Below, one piece after another: positions 36,544 through 45,262 of a stretch of 52,873 bases of DNA. The position numbers and the translations under genes were made by a program. The stretch's first letter is position 1; each line of letters starts with the position of its first letter. The notes under the pieces are model-generated. The model did not search any database and was not told where the DNA came from. It was given only the letters and a program-made list of their open reading frames with translations. Where the stretch lies: the NCBI GenBank assembly GCA_964565665.1, contig CAZMFZ010000006.1, forward strand, positions 1 through 52,873. The letters are read 5' to 3'. This DNA is from CAZMFZ01 sp964565665. Lineage in GTDB: Bacteria > Bacteroidota > Bacteroidia > Cytophagales > UBA9547.

Positions 36544-37668
36544 CTAATCGAAAAACAAATCGGCAGCAATTTTATCGGCAAAAAACCGTCCTTCTATTGT
36601 CAATTTCAGTTGATTGTTCTCTACAACTGTAAGTCCTTTGTTTGTATAACTTTCTACTGTTTTGTGGAAAGAATCGAAGTTTAAGGAATGCAAAGCAAAT
36701 AATTTGGCAAGATTTACACCCCAAATTGCCCTTAAGCCGGTAAGCAACAGCTCATTGGCTTTTTCAGACTCTGAAAGCAGCTCCAGCTCAAAAGGAATAC
36801 TATTCTTTTGGATAGAACTAATATATTGGGCATTGTTTGCAATATTGGCTTGCCTCGATATGCCATTGTAAGAGTGTGCACTCGGGCCAATTCCCAAATA
36901 TTTTTTATCGAGCCAATAGGCAGTATTGTGTTTTGAGAAATGACCTTCCTTTGCAAAATTTGATATTTCGTAATGAATAAAATGGTGAGCTGTAAGAGTC
37001 TCAATCAGCATCTGCATTTGAATGCTGCTAAATTCATTGCTTGCTTCATTGAGCTCACCGTTTTTCTGCCATTTGCCAAAGGCTGTTTGTGGCTCAATGG
37101 TGAGGTTATAAGCACTTATGTGTGGAATTGGGTATTTCAAAATGGTAGCCAAATCGTGCTGCCAATTCAAATGCGTATCTGACGGTATGCCATATATCAA
37201 ATCGGCCGTGATATTTTCAAAGCCTGATTCAAAGCAAAGCTCCAATGCTCTTGTTGCTTCCTCTCCATTGTGAGCCCTATTCATCCATTTTAAGTAATCT
37301 GTATTAAAACTTTGAATACCAACACTTAATCGATTGATTCTTAAGTTTTTATACTCAGAAAGTTTTGTTATTGAAATATCATCTGGGTTGGCTTCGAGGG
37401 TAATTTCAACATCATCCGCCAACTGAAAACTTTTGTAGACTTGATTTAAAATGGTAGCTAACTCGGCTTCAGAAAGCAAAGAAGGTGTGCCGCCCCCAAA
37501 GTAAATTGTATCTACTATTTCGCCTTGCAAATATTTTTGTTGCATGGCTATTTCGCTGGCAAGGGCATTTACAAGATCTGATTTGGCATTGAGATTTGTA
37601 GAAAAATGAAAATCGCAATAATGGCAGGCCTGTTTACAAAAAGGAACATGAATGTATATACCTGCCAT
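36544..37668 (-). CDS. hemW: Radical SAM heme chaperone HemW
   Basis: A 374-residue radical SAM protein. The cluster motif CKQACHYC is at residues 11-18 (C11, C15, C18) after the strand AGIYIHVPF, which is characteristic of HemW rather than HemN. TIYFGGGTPSLL (SAM-binding GGG), ITLEANPDDI and RLSVGIQSFN follow, and the C-terminal HemN_C-type domain starts near 290. HemW binds heme and delivers it to respiratory enzymes; many copies are misnamed coproporphyrinogen oxidase. It is convergent with lptD. Confidence 0.92.
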   Translation of the reverse strand: MAGIYIHVPFCKQACHYCDFHFSTNLNAKSDLVNALASEIAMQQKYLQGEIVDTIYFGGGTPSLLSEAELATILNQVYKSFQLADDVEITLEANPDDISITKLSEYKNLRINRLSVGIQSFNTDYLKWMNRAHNGEEATRALELCFESGFENITADLIYGIPSDTHLNWQHDLATILKYPIPHISAYNLTIEPQTAFGKWQKNGELNEASNEFSSIQMQMLIETLTAHHFIHYEISNFAKEGHFSKHNTAYWLDKKYLGIGPSAHSYNGISRQANIANNAQYISSIQKNSIPFELELLSESEKANELLLTGLRAIWGVNLAKLFALHSLNFDSFHKTVESYTNKGLTVVENNQLKLTIEGRFFADKIAADLFFD

Positions 37669-37704
37669 GTAATGAATTTGTGTGCTAATTTAAACCTGAT
37701 TTTC

Positions 37705-37712
37705 TAAGTTTG
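37705..37712 (+). promoter_or_regulatory. Candidate -7 box directly before the GTG of the T9SS cargo gene
   Basis: TAAGTTTG matches TAnnTTTG and ends 4 bp before the GTG at 37717, so a transcript from it would have almost no leader. A TTTG lies 24 bp upstream (37677-37680), a long spacer. Confidence 0.35.
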
Positions 37713-37716
37713 CTGT

Positions 37717-40470
37717 GTGAAGAAATTTATATTAATAATCTTTACTTTAGGTTGTATATCATCGAATGCTCAGGTAAAAATATACACTGCAGATAGCGGC
37801 TTATATTCTATTGAAAATCTGGCACGCTATTTTGTGGGCAGGGGTGTGGTAATTACCAACATCACGTTTGCAGGAAAGATTGCTGCTTTTGGGCAATTTG
37901 ACGATAAAGGTGGTTCGGTTGGGTTAAAAAAAGGCATTATACTCACCACAGGCAAAGCCATTGAAGCCCAAGGACCAAACGATAATGCTACTAAATCTAC
38001 GCTCTGGAATCAATATTCTGATGATGATTTAAATGTGCTGGCATCTCCCAACATTACCAATATAGACGCTGCCATCTTAGCATTTGATTTTATTCCTCTT
38101 GCTGATACCCTTAAATTTCGGTTGGTGTACGGCTCAGAGCAGTATAATTTTACTAATAACACAAGCGTTGTAAATCCACTGGGTATCTTTTTGCAATCTG
38201 AAACTGATTTGACTAAAAGAAATATAGCCAAATTTTCAGGACAAGCTGGGTCTACTATTATCAACCTTCAAACTATCAAGCCTGGTGGGGAGACAAATTG
38301 GGGTCAGAACCCTACTTTGCCTGGGGTAAATATGGATTTCTTTGTTGCCAATACGGCTTACAATACCAATATTCAATACAATGGCTACACCATACCGATA
38401 AACATAAAAGAACCTGTAGATAAATGCAAAAAATACCATATTAAAATAGCTATAGCAAATAGCCAATTTACTACGGAAGACTCGGGTGTGTTGCTTGAGC
38501 AAGCTGAATTTGGCAATGCAGGCATTGCTTCTAGTGTTTCTATTTCCGATAGTGATACAATTTTTCTCTGCAAGGGCGGTGCACCACCCGTTTTAACTGT
38601 AAATGGTGCTTCCGCCCTTGATTTTCAATGGTATCGTAACGACACGTTGGTTGCCAATACGTCTACTTCTTTAACTCCTTCAACTTCAGGTGAATATAAA
38701 GTGATGGCTACCGTTTCGGGCAGTTGTATGTGGCAAGATTCTGTGCATATGAAAATAGGCAAGAAATTTCCCGTAATGTTAAATGCAAACCCAAGTTTGG
38801 TATGTAAAAATCAGTTGGTAACACTTACAGGAATTTTTCCAAGTTCTGTCTCTGGTTCGAATATTCAATGGAGCTCTGATCCCATCCTTTCATTCGTAGA
38901 AAACAGTTTGATTCAGCCAGTTTCAGTAACAGGTGCTTCCAACAAATTTAGGTTTTCAGTGCAAAGTAAAGGAGGTTGCATACAATCAGACACTGTAACC
39001 GTGACTCGCAATTCGACATTTTTTACTCTAAACCCAACTCCAAACGATACAATATGCCTCAACTCATTAATAACTTTGAAAGCAAACCAAGAGGGAATAA
39101 TAGCTAGATCTAGCTCCGAAATAGACACGTTTTCACTTGTGTGGAAAAATGCGGCCCGAATTGTTGTGTCAACCCAACCCGAATTTACCATAACACCCAA
39201 ATTTTCAGATATTTATCAGGTAAATTTAACTAGCAACAATGGCTGTACAGATTCTGCCCAAGTACGCATAAATGTCGATTCTGTATCATTTATTCGCCTA
39301 ATTGATAAAAGTATTTGCCCTAACCAACCGATTGTTTTATCTACCTCAGGGATAAATATTAAAAGCTACAGTTGGCGGCAAATTGGTAGGCCTGGCACTA
39401 TTTCGGGAGCCAATTCTATTACAGTTTCACCTACAACCACTACGGGGTATGAAATAAAAGTATCGGGTAATAATAATTGTACTGCCAATTCTACAAGCAC
39501 GGTAACTATTAGCCCACTACCTGTGTATCAAAAATCGAACGATACAACAGTTTGTAAAGGCAGCAGTGTAAATATTTTTGTAACTAATACCGATAGTTTG
39601 GTTTGGAAAGGTATAGGCGAGACTTCCACCACCTTTATTTACAATTCAACTGCCGCTAAAACCTTTTCGTTTACAACTTACTCAGCTGGCAAATGTGTAA
39701 AATCGGACAGCATTTCTGTGCGGCTTTTCTCAGATTTTGTAAATACAATTGTGGGTGCAAATACGCTCTGCCTTGGCAAAAGTTTGACTTTGAAAGCCTT
39801 AGGAGCTAGCCAAAACTTGTGGGTAAATACCAATGCTGCTAGTGCCCAAATTGAAATATCACCCACGCAAAACACCGCTTTTACTTTCATTGGCAGCAAC
39901 ACAGCTAAGTGTAGAGACACTACCATTATTCCCATAATAGTAAAACGAGTGCAACTCAGCGACCCGCCATACATTATGGCTAGCCAAGGTGGGGTTATAT
40001 GCCCTGAGAAAAGATTAATTGACACTTTATATGCCCCTCAACGCCAAGGCTTTACCTACCAATGGCAGCTGGGTAATGTAAGCATAGTTAGCAGTTTTAT
40101 TTCGGTAAATAAGGCAGGAAAATATAAGCTCACTATCGTAGATGGCAATGGCTGCAAAGTTTCAGACAGTATTTCTATAACCATAAAATGCAAAGCCGAT
40201 ACCATTATTCCTAAAGATACCGTTCCAATTGAATTTCATATTCCTAATGTTTTCACACCCAATGGCGATGGCATTAATGAATATTTTGAAATATCGCTTT
40301 TAGACTCAAACTCAAAAATTGAGATTTTCAATAGATGGGGGACTTCCGTTTATCAATCTACAAACTATGACAACAAATGGGATGCCGATGGCATGCCTGA
40401 TGGACTATATTATTTTTATCTTGAAACAAACAAAAAGAGCTTTCGGGGCTGGTTGCAGATTGTGAGGTGA
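37717..40470 (+). CDS. Secreted choice-of-anchor L protein with T9SS type-B (CHU_C) sorting tail
   Basis: A 917-residue extracellular protein. The signal peptide ends at about residue 18 (SSNAQ). The N-terminal choice-of-anchor L domain (about 20-270) shows GIILTTGKAIEAQGPN, AILAFDFIPLADTLKFRLVYGSEQYN and GVNMDFFVANTAYNTN. About six Ig/PKD-like repeats follow (about 275-830), each with two Cys (e.g. FLCKGGAPPVLTV ... CMWQDSV). A CHU_C/gliding-motility C-terminal domain covers about 838-917: HIPNVFTPNGDGINEYFEI, then IEIFNRWGTSVYQS, NKWDADGMPDGLYYFYL and GWLQIVR. The tail directs export by the type IX system. The start is GTG. The ligand is unknown, probably a surface adhesin. Confidence 0.9.
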   Translation: MKKFILIIFTLGCISSNAQVKIYTADSGLYSIENLARYFVGRGVVITNITFAGKIAAFGQFDDKGGSVGLKKGIILTTGKAIEAQGPNDNATKSTLWNQYSDDDLNVLASPNITNIDAAILAFDFIPLADTLKFRLVYGSEQYNFTNNTSVVNPLGIFLQSETDLTKRNIAKFSGQAGSTIINLQTIKPGGETNWGQNPTLPGVNMDFFVANTAYNTNIQYNGYTIPINIKEPVDKCKKYHIKIAIANSQFTTEDSGVLLEQAEFGNAGIASSVSISDSDTIFLCKGGAPPVLTVNGASALDFQWYRNDTLVANTSTSLTPSTSGEYKVMATVSGSCMWQDSVHMKIGKKFPVMLNANPSLVCKNQLVTLTGIFPSSVSGSNIQWSSDPILSFVENSLIQPVSVTGASNKFRFSVQSKGGCIQSDTVTVTRNSTFFTLNPTPNDTICLNSLITLKANQEGIIARSSSEIDTFSLVWKNAARIVVSTQPEFTITPKFSDIYQVNLTSNNGCTDSAQVRINVDSVSFIRLIDKSICPNQPIVLSTSGINIKSYSWRQIGRPGTISGANSITVSPTTTTGYEIKVSGNNNCTANSTSTVTISPLPVYQKSNDTTVCKGSSVNIFVTNTDSLVWKGIGETSTTFIYNSTAAKTFSFTTYSAGKCVKSDSISVRLFSDFVNTIVGANTLCLGKSLTLKALGASQNLWVNTNAASAQIEISPTQNTAFTFIGSNTAKCRDTTIIPIIVKRVQLSDPPYIMASQGGVICPEKRLIDTLYAPQRQGFTYQWQLGNVSIVSSFISVNKAGKYKLTIVDGNGCKVSDSISITIKCKADTIIPKDTVPIEFHIPNVFTPNGDGINEYFEISLLDSNSKIEIFNRWGTSVYQSTNYDNKWDADGMPDGLYYFYLETNKKSFRGWLQIVR

Positions 40471-40512
40471 GGAAAATTGAAGGAGTAAATTTATAGCAAA
40501 ATAGAAATTAGG

Positions 40513-40928
40513 ATGAATGTTTTACCCAATTATGAAAATGCGATTGTTGATCTTGAAAAACTATCAGGTTATTGTTTAAATTTATTTCATGAGCGAGGAA
40601 AAGACAAAGCTTTTTATTTCAAAAAGTATTTGGCATAAATGAATATCATGCTGAAATATTAAAAGGACCTATACTAGATAACTTAGAAAAATTTCTGGCT
40701 ATTCTCAAAAATGAAACTGAGTATGGGAAAAAGTATGGAGTATTAATGAAAATTAGTATTTTTGGTAAACAAGGTACTATTCAAACTGGATGGAAAATTG
40801 AAAAGGGTAAAAATTTTCCAAGATTTACAAGCTCAATATTTTGCTCTTGTTGCACTACAAAAGGGAATATGTCTAATAAAACCCTTTTTAAGGGAATGTA
40901 TTTAGACTTGAAAATAATGTGGCTTTAA
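40513..40928 (+). pseudogene. DUF6883-like gene, one frameshift
   Basis: From ATG 40513 the first frame reads MNVLPNYENAIVDLEKLSGYC then LNLFHERGKDKAFYFKK before a stop at 40636. The next frame continues VFGINEYHAEILKGPI, EYGKKYGVLMKISIFGKQGTIQTGWKI and KGKNFPRFTSS, ending at 40928. Restoring one A in the A5 run near 40621 unites them into about 138 residues. The pattern (NAVIDxEKLxxY, HxRGKxKAxxFKxxLG, GxxxTVxTxWxI, FPRxxS) resembles DUF6883, small proteins linked to toxin-type and mobile loci. The function is unknown. The 3' end overlaps the porin stop by 4 bp. Confidence 0.6.
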
Positions 40929-42430
40929 AACGAAATCTGATATTGAATGATATAGCTGCCGTACCTTCCGGTTTCAACAACGGCTGTGTTGGTAGCATTC
41001 TCCTGAAAAAAGGGTCTATTTTGGTAGTCGAACGATATTTTGGCATTATGCCCTTTGATAAGCCAATTGATACCTAAATTGTACACTATAGCTGCAGAAG
41101 CTAATGCTTGCAACTTGCTATACTGTAGACTTACATAAGGCATCAAAGTGCCAAATTCTTCACCAAACAAGTCTTTTCTAAATTTATAACCCGCTTGGGC
41201 ATACACCATATTGCCTGTTCCATACATGGGAAAAGAATTTCCACCTCCACTATTATAACCTTTTACTGTGCTATTGGCATCAGCAGGATTCATCACATTA
41301 AACATCCGCACATAATTATCGCCATAGTAGGCATTGAAATATCCTGCATATAGTGATATGGCATCGCCTTTGGTTTTATTTATGGGAGCATCATAGAAAA
41401 TATCTGCTGCAAACAACTGCATGGCTTGATAGGAAGCTCCGCCACCTTTGGTACTTTTAATAGCACTTGCAGAATCTTTGAAAAGTGTCATCGCATTGGG
41501 CTGATACACAAATCCTGCTCCAACACTTAGTATTTTTTTCGATCCGTGATAAGTGCCTTGGTTGTAAGGCACTAGAAAATCCTCCTTATCAAAAAACTGA
41601 TACACAAAATACCCCTGCACTTGCGGTGAAGGATCGCGCGTAGAATAAGTGGCAATATTGGTATTGCTACCATTGATGGTGGTTGCTCCTACATTATTGA
41701 TTGCAGCCTGGCTACCTGGAATATTTATACTGTTGGCATTATTCACTATAAAAGGCTTGCTCAATACCACCCTGTAATGCAACCTGCCAATAGTACCGTG
41801 GGCATAAATGCTGTATTTGCGTACAAATTGATCGTTTTGATCGTTGGCATATTGTTGAAAAATAGGCGCATCTGTACTCATAATGTTTGCCACAGCAGGT
41901 TCGGAAAAACGCCCGTATCCAGACCAACCTGTCAAGCCCATTCCTAAGTTGAGCATTCCATTTACTTTGCCAGGCTTGATGGCATATTCTACAACTGCAT
42001 CATGCACGAAGAAACCAAATTTTCTTTCACTCAAATAGGTAATACTATTTTGGCCAAGTTGTGTATAGAAGAAAATGCGATCAGTAATTTTGCCAAACAA
42101 TTGCAAACGATACCTGCGAAGCCCAATATCGAAAGTGGCATCTTTCATACTGGTTTCCTGTTTATTTACGGTAGTGCCAGGGTTGTTTTCATTGTATCTC
42201 GTCCACAATTGCCCTAGAAAAGTAACACGTATGTAATGGCTTCCTGATTCGTTGAGGTTGTATTGAATATTATTTTTCAAATTCAGATGTCTTTTCTTTT
42301 TTATCTGGAGGATTGAATCTTCCGAGGAGGTACTTATATAAGTTGGTGGTTTTATTTCAATCTGTGCCGATAAAAACCAAGGGAATGCACAAAAAAGGCA
42401 AAGTGATAAAAAGAACACGATTTTTTTCAT
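40925..42430 (-). CDS. Outer-membrane porin-like protein
   Basis: A 501-residue exported protein with a signal peptide (about 1-22, ending LSAQ) and barrel strands throughout. Recognisable segments are FDIGLRRYRLQLFGKITDRIFFYTQLGQN and GMLNLGMGLTGWSGYGRFS, typical of Bacteroidota porins related to phosphate-selective OprO/P, and a C-terminal GSYIIQYQISF with the final Phe that signals barrel assembly. Central segments are Gly/Ser/Asn-rich, probably loops. The transported solute is unknown. It stands about 170 bp downstream of the PII/SbtA genes and may take part in anion uptake, but that is inference. Confidence 0.8.
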   Translation of the reverse strand: MKKIVFFLSLCLFCAFPWFLSAQIEIKPPTYISTSSEDSILQIKKKRHLNLKNNIQYNLNESGSHYIRVTFLGQLWTRYNENNPGTTVNKQETSMKDATFDIGLRRYRLQLFGKITDRIFFYTQLGQNSITYLSERKFGFFVHDAVVEYAIKPGKVNGMLNLGMGLTGWSGYGRFSEPAVANIMSTDAPIFQQYANDQNDQFVRKYSIYAHGTIGRLHYRVVLSKPFIVNNANSINIPGSQAAINNVGATTINGSNTNIATYSTRDPSPQVQGYFVYQFFDKEDFLVPYNQGTYHGSKKILSVGAGFVYQPNAMTLFKDSASAIKSTKGGGASYQAMQLFAADIFYDAPINKTKGDAISLYAGYFNAYYGDNYVRMFNVMNPADANSTVKGYNSGGGNSFPMYGTGNMVYAQAGYKFRKDLFGEEFGTLMPYVSLQYSKLQALASAAIVYNLGINWLIKGHNAKISFDYQNRPFFQENATNTAVVETGRYGSYIIQYQISF

Positions 42431-42597
42431 GCTTAAAGTAGAATATGTATATGATTGGTTATTTGATGATGACTTTTAATGGTTATGTAAAAAAGCCATA
42501 TAGATGAAATAAATTTCGATTTGTGAAGACAAACCGAGGTTAACGCTTAGCAAATGAATAGATGAAAATGATACATTGAGACAAGCACTTTTCCATT

Positions 42598-42882
42598 TCA
42601 TTTTACCATAGTAAACTCAGGTGTTGAAATAATGATAATACCACCCGTTTCATTTATCAGTGGCATTACCAGCGTTTTTAAATTCTCTACGATAGATTCG
42701 TCAATCAATGAAAGCACATACATATTATTTGATAATAGCACCCCATCTGGCCCCATTTCGTTGGTTGGCCCCATGCTTTTGGCAATATCGATGGCTGAAT
42801 ATCCCTTTACACCAACCAATTCAAACTTATTTAACAATCGATTGATGTATGACTTGTCAATTATTATTTCTAGCTTTTTCAT
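42598..42882 (-). CDS. SbtB-like PII superfamily signalling protein
   Basis: A 94-residue protein with the PII ferredoxin-like fold: KKLEIIIDKSYINRLLNKFELVGVKGYSAIDI (strand-helix-strand), a shortened T-loop region AKSMGPTNEMGPDGVLLSNNMYVLSL, and the second half IVENLKTLVMPLINETGGIIIISTPEFTMV. Size and position directly downstream of sbtA identify it as an SbtB relative. SbtB proteins bind adenine nucleotides and close the SbtA bicarbonate permease. The C-terminal CGPxGC-type redox loop of cyanobacterial SbtB is absent here. Separated from sbtA by 190 bp, same strand. Confidence 0.8.
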   Translation of the reverse strand: MKKLEIIIDKSYINRLLNKFELVGVKGYSAIDIAKSMGPTNEMGPDGVLLSNNMYVLSLIDESIVENLKTLVMPLINETGGIIIISTPEFTMVK

Positions 42883-43072
42883 ATTTTTAATAGTTCCAAA
42901 CCCAAAAGGGAGTAACGTTTAAATTGTGATACCATCCAAAAGCTTAAGCGTAAAGCTAATGGCCTTTTCAATATAAAATTTCTTTTAATTTTTGAATTTC
43001 GCCCAACAAATTAGACTGTGTAATGGCATTTCTTCAAAATCAATTCTAATTATTTTAATAACCCTCTGCAAA

Positions 43073-44071
43073 TCAATTCAAGAAATGTGAAATTATGCTA
43101 TAATATACAGGAATCCCTATCGCTATATTAAATGGAAAGGTGACTGCCAAAGCCATAGGAAGCAGCAAACTCATATTCGCCTGCGGTACAGCCATACGCA
43201 TAGCAGCTGGCACAGCTATATAAGAAGCACTGGCACAAAGAATGGTAAATAACAGGGCATCGCCTACACTCAAACCCAAGCCATAAGCTATCAGAATGCC
43301 AAGCGTGGCATTTACAAGAGGAACAATAAGGGCAAAGCCTATCAAAAACAAGCCAGATTTGGCCAATGCAGACATTCTGCCTCCGGCTACCAAGCCCATA
43401 TCTAACAAGTACAAGGCCAACATGCCTTTGAAAATATCTTTTACAAAGCCGTGCAGTTCTTTTTCACCGTTTTCACCTGCCAAATACCCAATAATTACAC
43501 TTCCTACCAACAATACTATCGAACCATTAAAAAAGGCTTCTCTTAACACCGCACCCATACCGCTTCCATGCGATTTCTCTTCCAAAAGCCCACCCGTAGG
43601 CGCCTCTTGCTTCACAAATTTTCTAATCATTATTAAGCCCACCACAATAGCCGGGGACTCCATTATGGCCATACCTGCCACCATATATCCACCTGCTTTC
43701 ACATCTTGGCTGGTGAGAAATGCCTGTGCCGTGGCAAATGTAACTGCACTTACCGAGCCATAAGTAGCCGCTATTGCTCCGGCATTGTAAATATCTAGTT
43801 TTACCCTAAGTACAAAAAAAGCAACTATCGGCACAATAATCGCCATTACGATACAAGCCCCCATTATTAAAAGTATTTGAGTGGTAAACCCACTGTGATA
43901 CAACTCTTCACCCCCTTTAATACCAATATCAAAAAGTAGATACAGCGAAAAATATTTGGCTATGGCAGGTGGAATTTCCAAATCAGACTTTACCCACACT
44001 GCTACCAAACCTAGTACAAAGAAAAGTACCGGTGCTGTTAAAAGATTGCTTAATACGGCATCAAAATTCAT
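43073..44071 (-). CDS. sbtA: SbtA-type sodium-dependent bicarbonate permease
   Basis: A 332-residue protein of the SbtA (Sbt_1/DUF897) family with about ten membrane helices. The family start LLTAPVLFFVLGLVAVWVKSDLEIPPAIAKYFSLYLLFDIGIKGG is clear, followed by GAIAATYGSVSAVTFATAQAFL (the re-entrant substrate region of the first half). The second-half repeat carries DILCASASYIAVPAAMRMA-like residues (FTILCASASYIAVPAAMRMAVPQAN). A cytoplasmic loop (residues about 155-180) separates the halves and is the SbtB-binding side in cyanobacteria. In cyanobacteria SbtA imports bicarbonate with Na+ for carbon fixation; here it more likely feeds carboxylases or pH control. No cbb genes are visible. Confidence 0.92.
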   Translation of the reverse strand: MNFDAVLSNLLTAPVLFFVLGLVAVWVKSDLEIPPAIAKYFSLYLLFDIGIKGGEELYHSGFTTQILLIMGACIVMAIIVPIVAFFVLRVKLDIYNAGAIAATYGSVSAVTFATAQAFLTSQDVKAGGYMVAGMAIMESPAIVVGLIMIRKFVKQEAPTGGLLEEKSHGSGMGAVLREAFFNGSIVLLVGSVIIGYLAGENGEKELHGFVKDIFKGMLALYLLDMGLVAGGRMSALAKSGLFLIGFALIVPLVNATLGILIAYGLGLSVGDALLFTILCASASYIAVPAAMRMAVPQANMSLLLPMALAVTFPFNIAIGIPVYYSIISHFLN

Positions 44072-44240
44072 AATAGAGTATTGGTTTCGAATAATAATTT
44101 TAAACTTAGTTGATAGATTCAGGGGTACAAAAATTATCCCATTAAAATGCTATTAAAATTGAGAAATCATGCTTTTATTGGGTTAGGCTGATATGGAATC
44201 TAATGGTTTAATCCAATGTCATTAACTTGAGATATTCCCT

Positions 44241-44284
44241 CTCCATTTATTGCCGTTGGTTTAAACCAACGGCAATAAATGGAG
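44241..44284. repeat. REP-like palindrome, copy 3 (44 bp perfect)
   Basis: A perfect 44-bp palindrome centred on GGTTTAAACC between the hyfI-like gene and sbtA. Its inner arms (TATTGCCGTTGG) are identical to the palindrome after tpiA. As RNA it would form a long hairpin without a T tract, so it could attenuate or protect operon mRNA rather than act as a standard terminator. Confidence 0.8.
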
Positions 44285-44326
44285 GCGTACCCATACGAAT
44301 TAATCCTTAAGTTAATCACATTGCGG

Positions 44327-45091
44327 TTAACTTCTTTTTCTAATTAATTCTAATACACCATTAATAAATGTTAAGGGGTGTGGCGGATTGCCTGGCACGA
44401 ACAAATCTATCGCATATTTATTTAAAAACGCTCTATTTAAAGCTTTACTTCCTTCAAATATTCCTCCCGAAATAGCATCGGTGCCCACCAAGATAATGAT
44501 TTTGGGATTAGGCACTGCATCGTAACACATTTGAAGGGCTTTTGCCATGTTTTCAGTGATAGGCCCTGTAATCACAACGCCATCGGCATGGCGAGGTGAG
44601 GCTACAAATTCAATACCCCATCTGCCCATATCAAAATTTACATTGTTTGTAGCATTCAATTCCCACTCAGCACTATTATCTCCGCCTGCGGAAATTTGCC
44701 TTAACTTCAATGAATTGCCGAAATATTGGTTGATTTCTTTTCTGACTGTATTTGCATCAAGTTTGATAGGTTCGATTTGTCCCGAACGGATTATTAATTT
44801 TTCTCGAACGTTTGTAGCCGTTTTATAATCGTTGGTAAATCTGATTTTATCGTTGCCTAAGGCTCGGCTGCACTCGTTGCAAAATACACATTTGCCTAAA
44901 TCGATAGAAAAAGGATTGGGATTAATGGCAGCTGTAGGGCAAAGTGCAGCTACTAATTTGGCTTCATCGCCACTAATTGTGTCGCTGATTATAGGCCTGC
45001 CATTGGTAAATGTATCGGGCAAATTCACTGAAGTTACATCAGGGATATACTGCCTGCCAGCGTGAAGCCATATTTTAAGTGTGTCAATCAT
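44327..45091 (-). CDS. Ehr-type small subunit: ferredoxin domain fused to NuoB/HyfI-like domain without N2 ligands
   Basis: A 254-residue cytoplasmic-side subunit. The N-terminal part (about 1-100) carries one [4Fe-4S] motif set, C51 (CPTAAI) and C68-x-x-C71-x-x-C74 (KCVFCNEC). The C-terminal half (about 115-254) is clearly NuoB/HycG-like: ASPRHADGVVITGPITENM, AVPNPKIIILVG, SGGIFEGS and VPGNPPHPLTFINGVL. All four cysteines that hold the N2/proximal cluster in this family are replaced: D138 and A141 in GGDNSAEWE, D205 in GTDAISGG, and N235 in VPGNPP. So electrons could reach only the ferredoxin cluster. It is likely part of an Ehr complex with the hyf-like genes upstream. Confidence 0.85.
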   Translation of the reverse strand: MIDTLKIWLHAGRQYIPDVTSVNLPDTFTNGRPIISDTISGDEAKLVAALCPTAAINPNPFSIDLGKCVFCNECSRALGNDKIRFTNDYKTATNVREKLIIRSGQIEPIKLDANTVRKEINQYFGNSLKLRQISAGGDNSAEWELNATNNVNFDMGRWGIEFVASPRHADGVVITGPITENMAKALQMCYDAVPNPKIIILVGTDAISGGIFEGSKALNRAFLNKYAIDLFVPGNPPHPLTFINGVLELIRKRS

Positions 45092-45092
45092 T

Positions 45093-45251
45093 TTAATGCG
45101 TAGTGTTTAATTCGCGTAATGAAAATAGACATTTGGGCTTCAGATGTTCATTTCTTCCTCCTGCAATGTTGTTTCTCTCTGCCTTTACCTCTATTTGTGT
45201 CTTCAAAATCGAAACTTTCTCTACAGTCTTTACTCTTATGTCTGTATTCAT
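45093..45251 (-). CDS. Possible 52-residue small ORF inside the Ehr operon
   Basis: Between the large-subunit stop (45263) and the small-subunit ATG (45091) an open frame starts ATG 45251, 11 nt after the upstream stop, and ends TAA one base before the next ATG (TAAaATG). It encodes a basic, soluble peptide beginning MNTDIRVKTVEKVSILKTQI and ending FSLRELNTTH. The spacing suits translational coupling, and homologous operons have no gene here as far as I know. I do not recognise it. It may be an accident of a 171-bp spacer. Confidence 0.3.
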   Translation of the reverse strand: MNTDIRVKTVEKVSILKTQIEVKAERNNIAGGRNEHLKPKCLFSLRELNTTH

Positions 45252-45262
45252 TTATTTAACCA

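Noticed and set aside
43296..43763. 155-codon open frame opposite sbtA
   Set aside because: It is complementary to membrane helices of sbtA and shows no protein family pattern.
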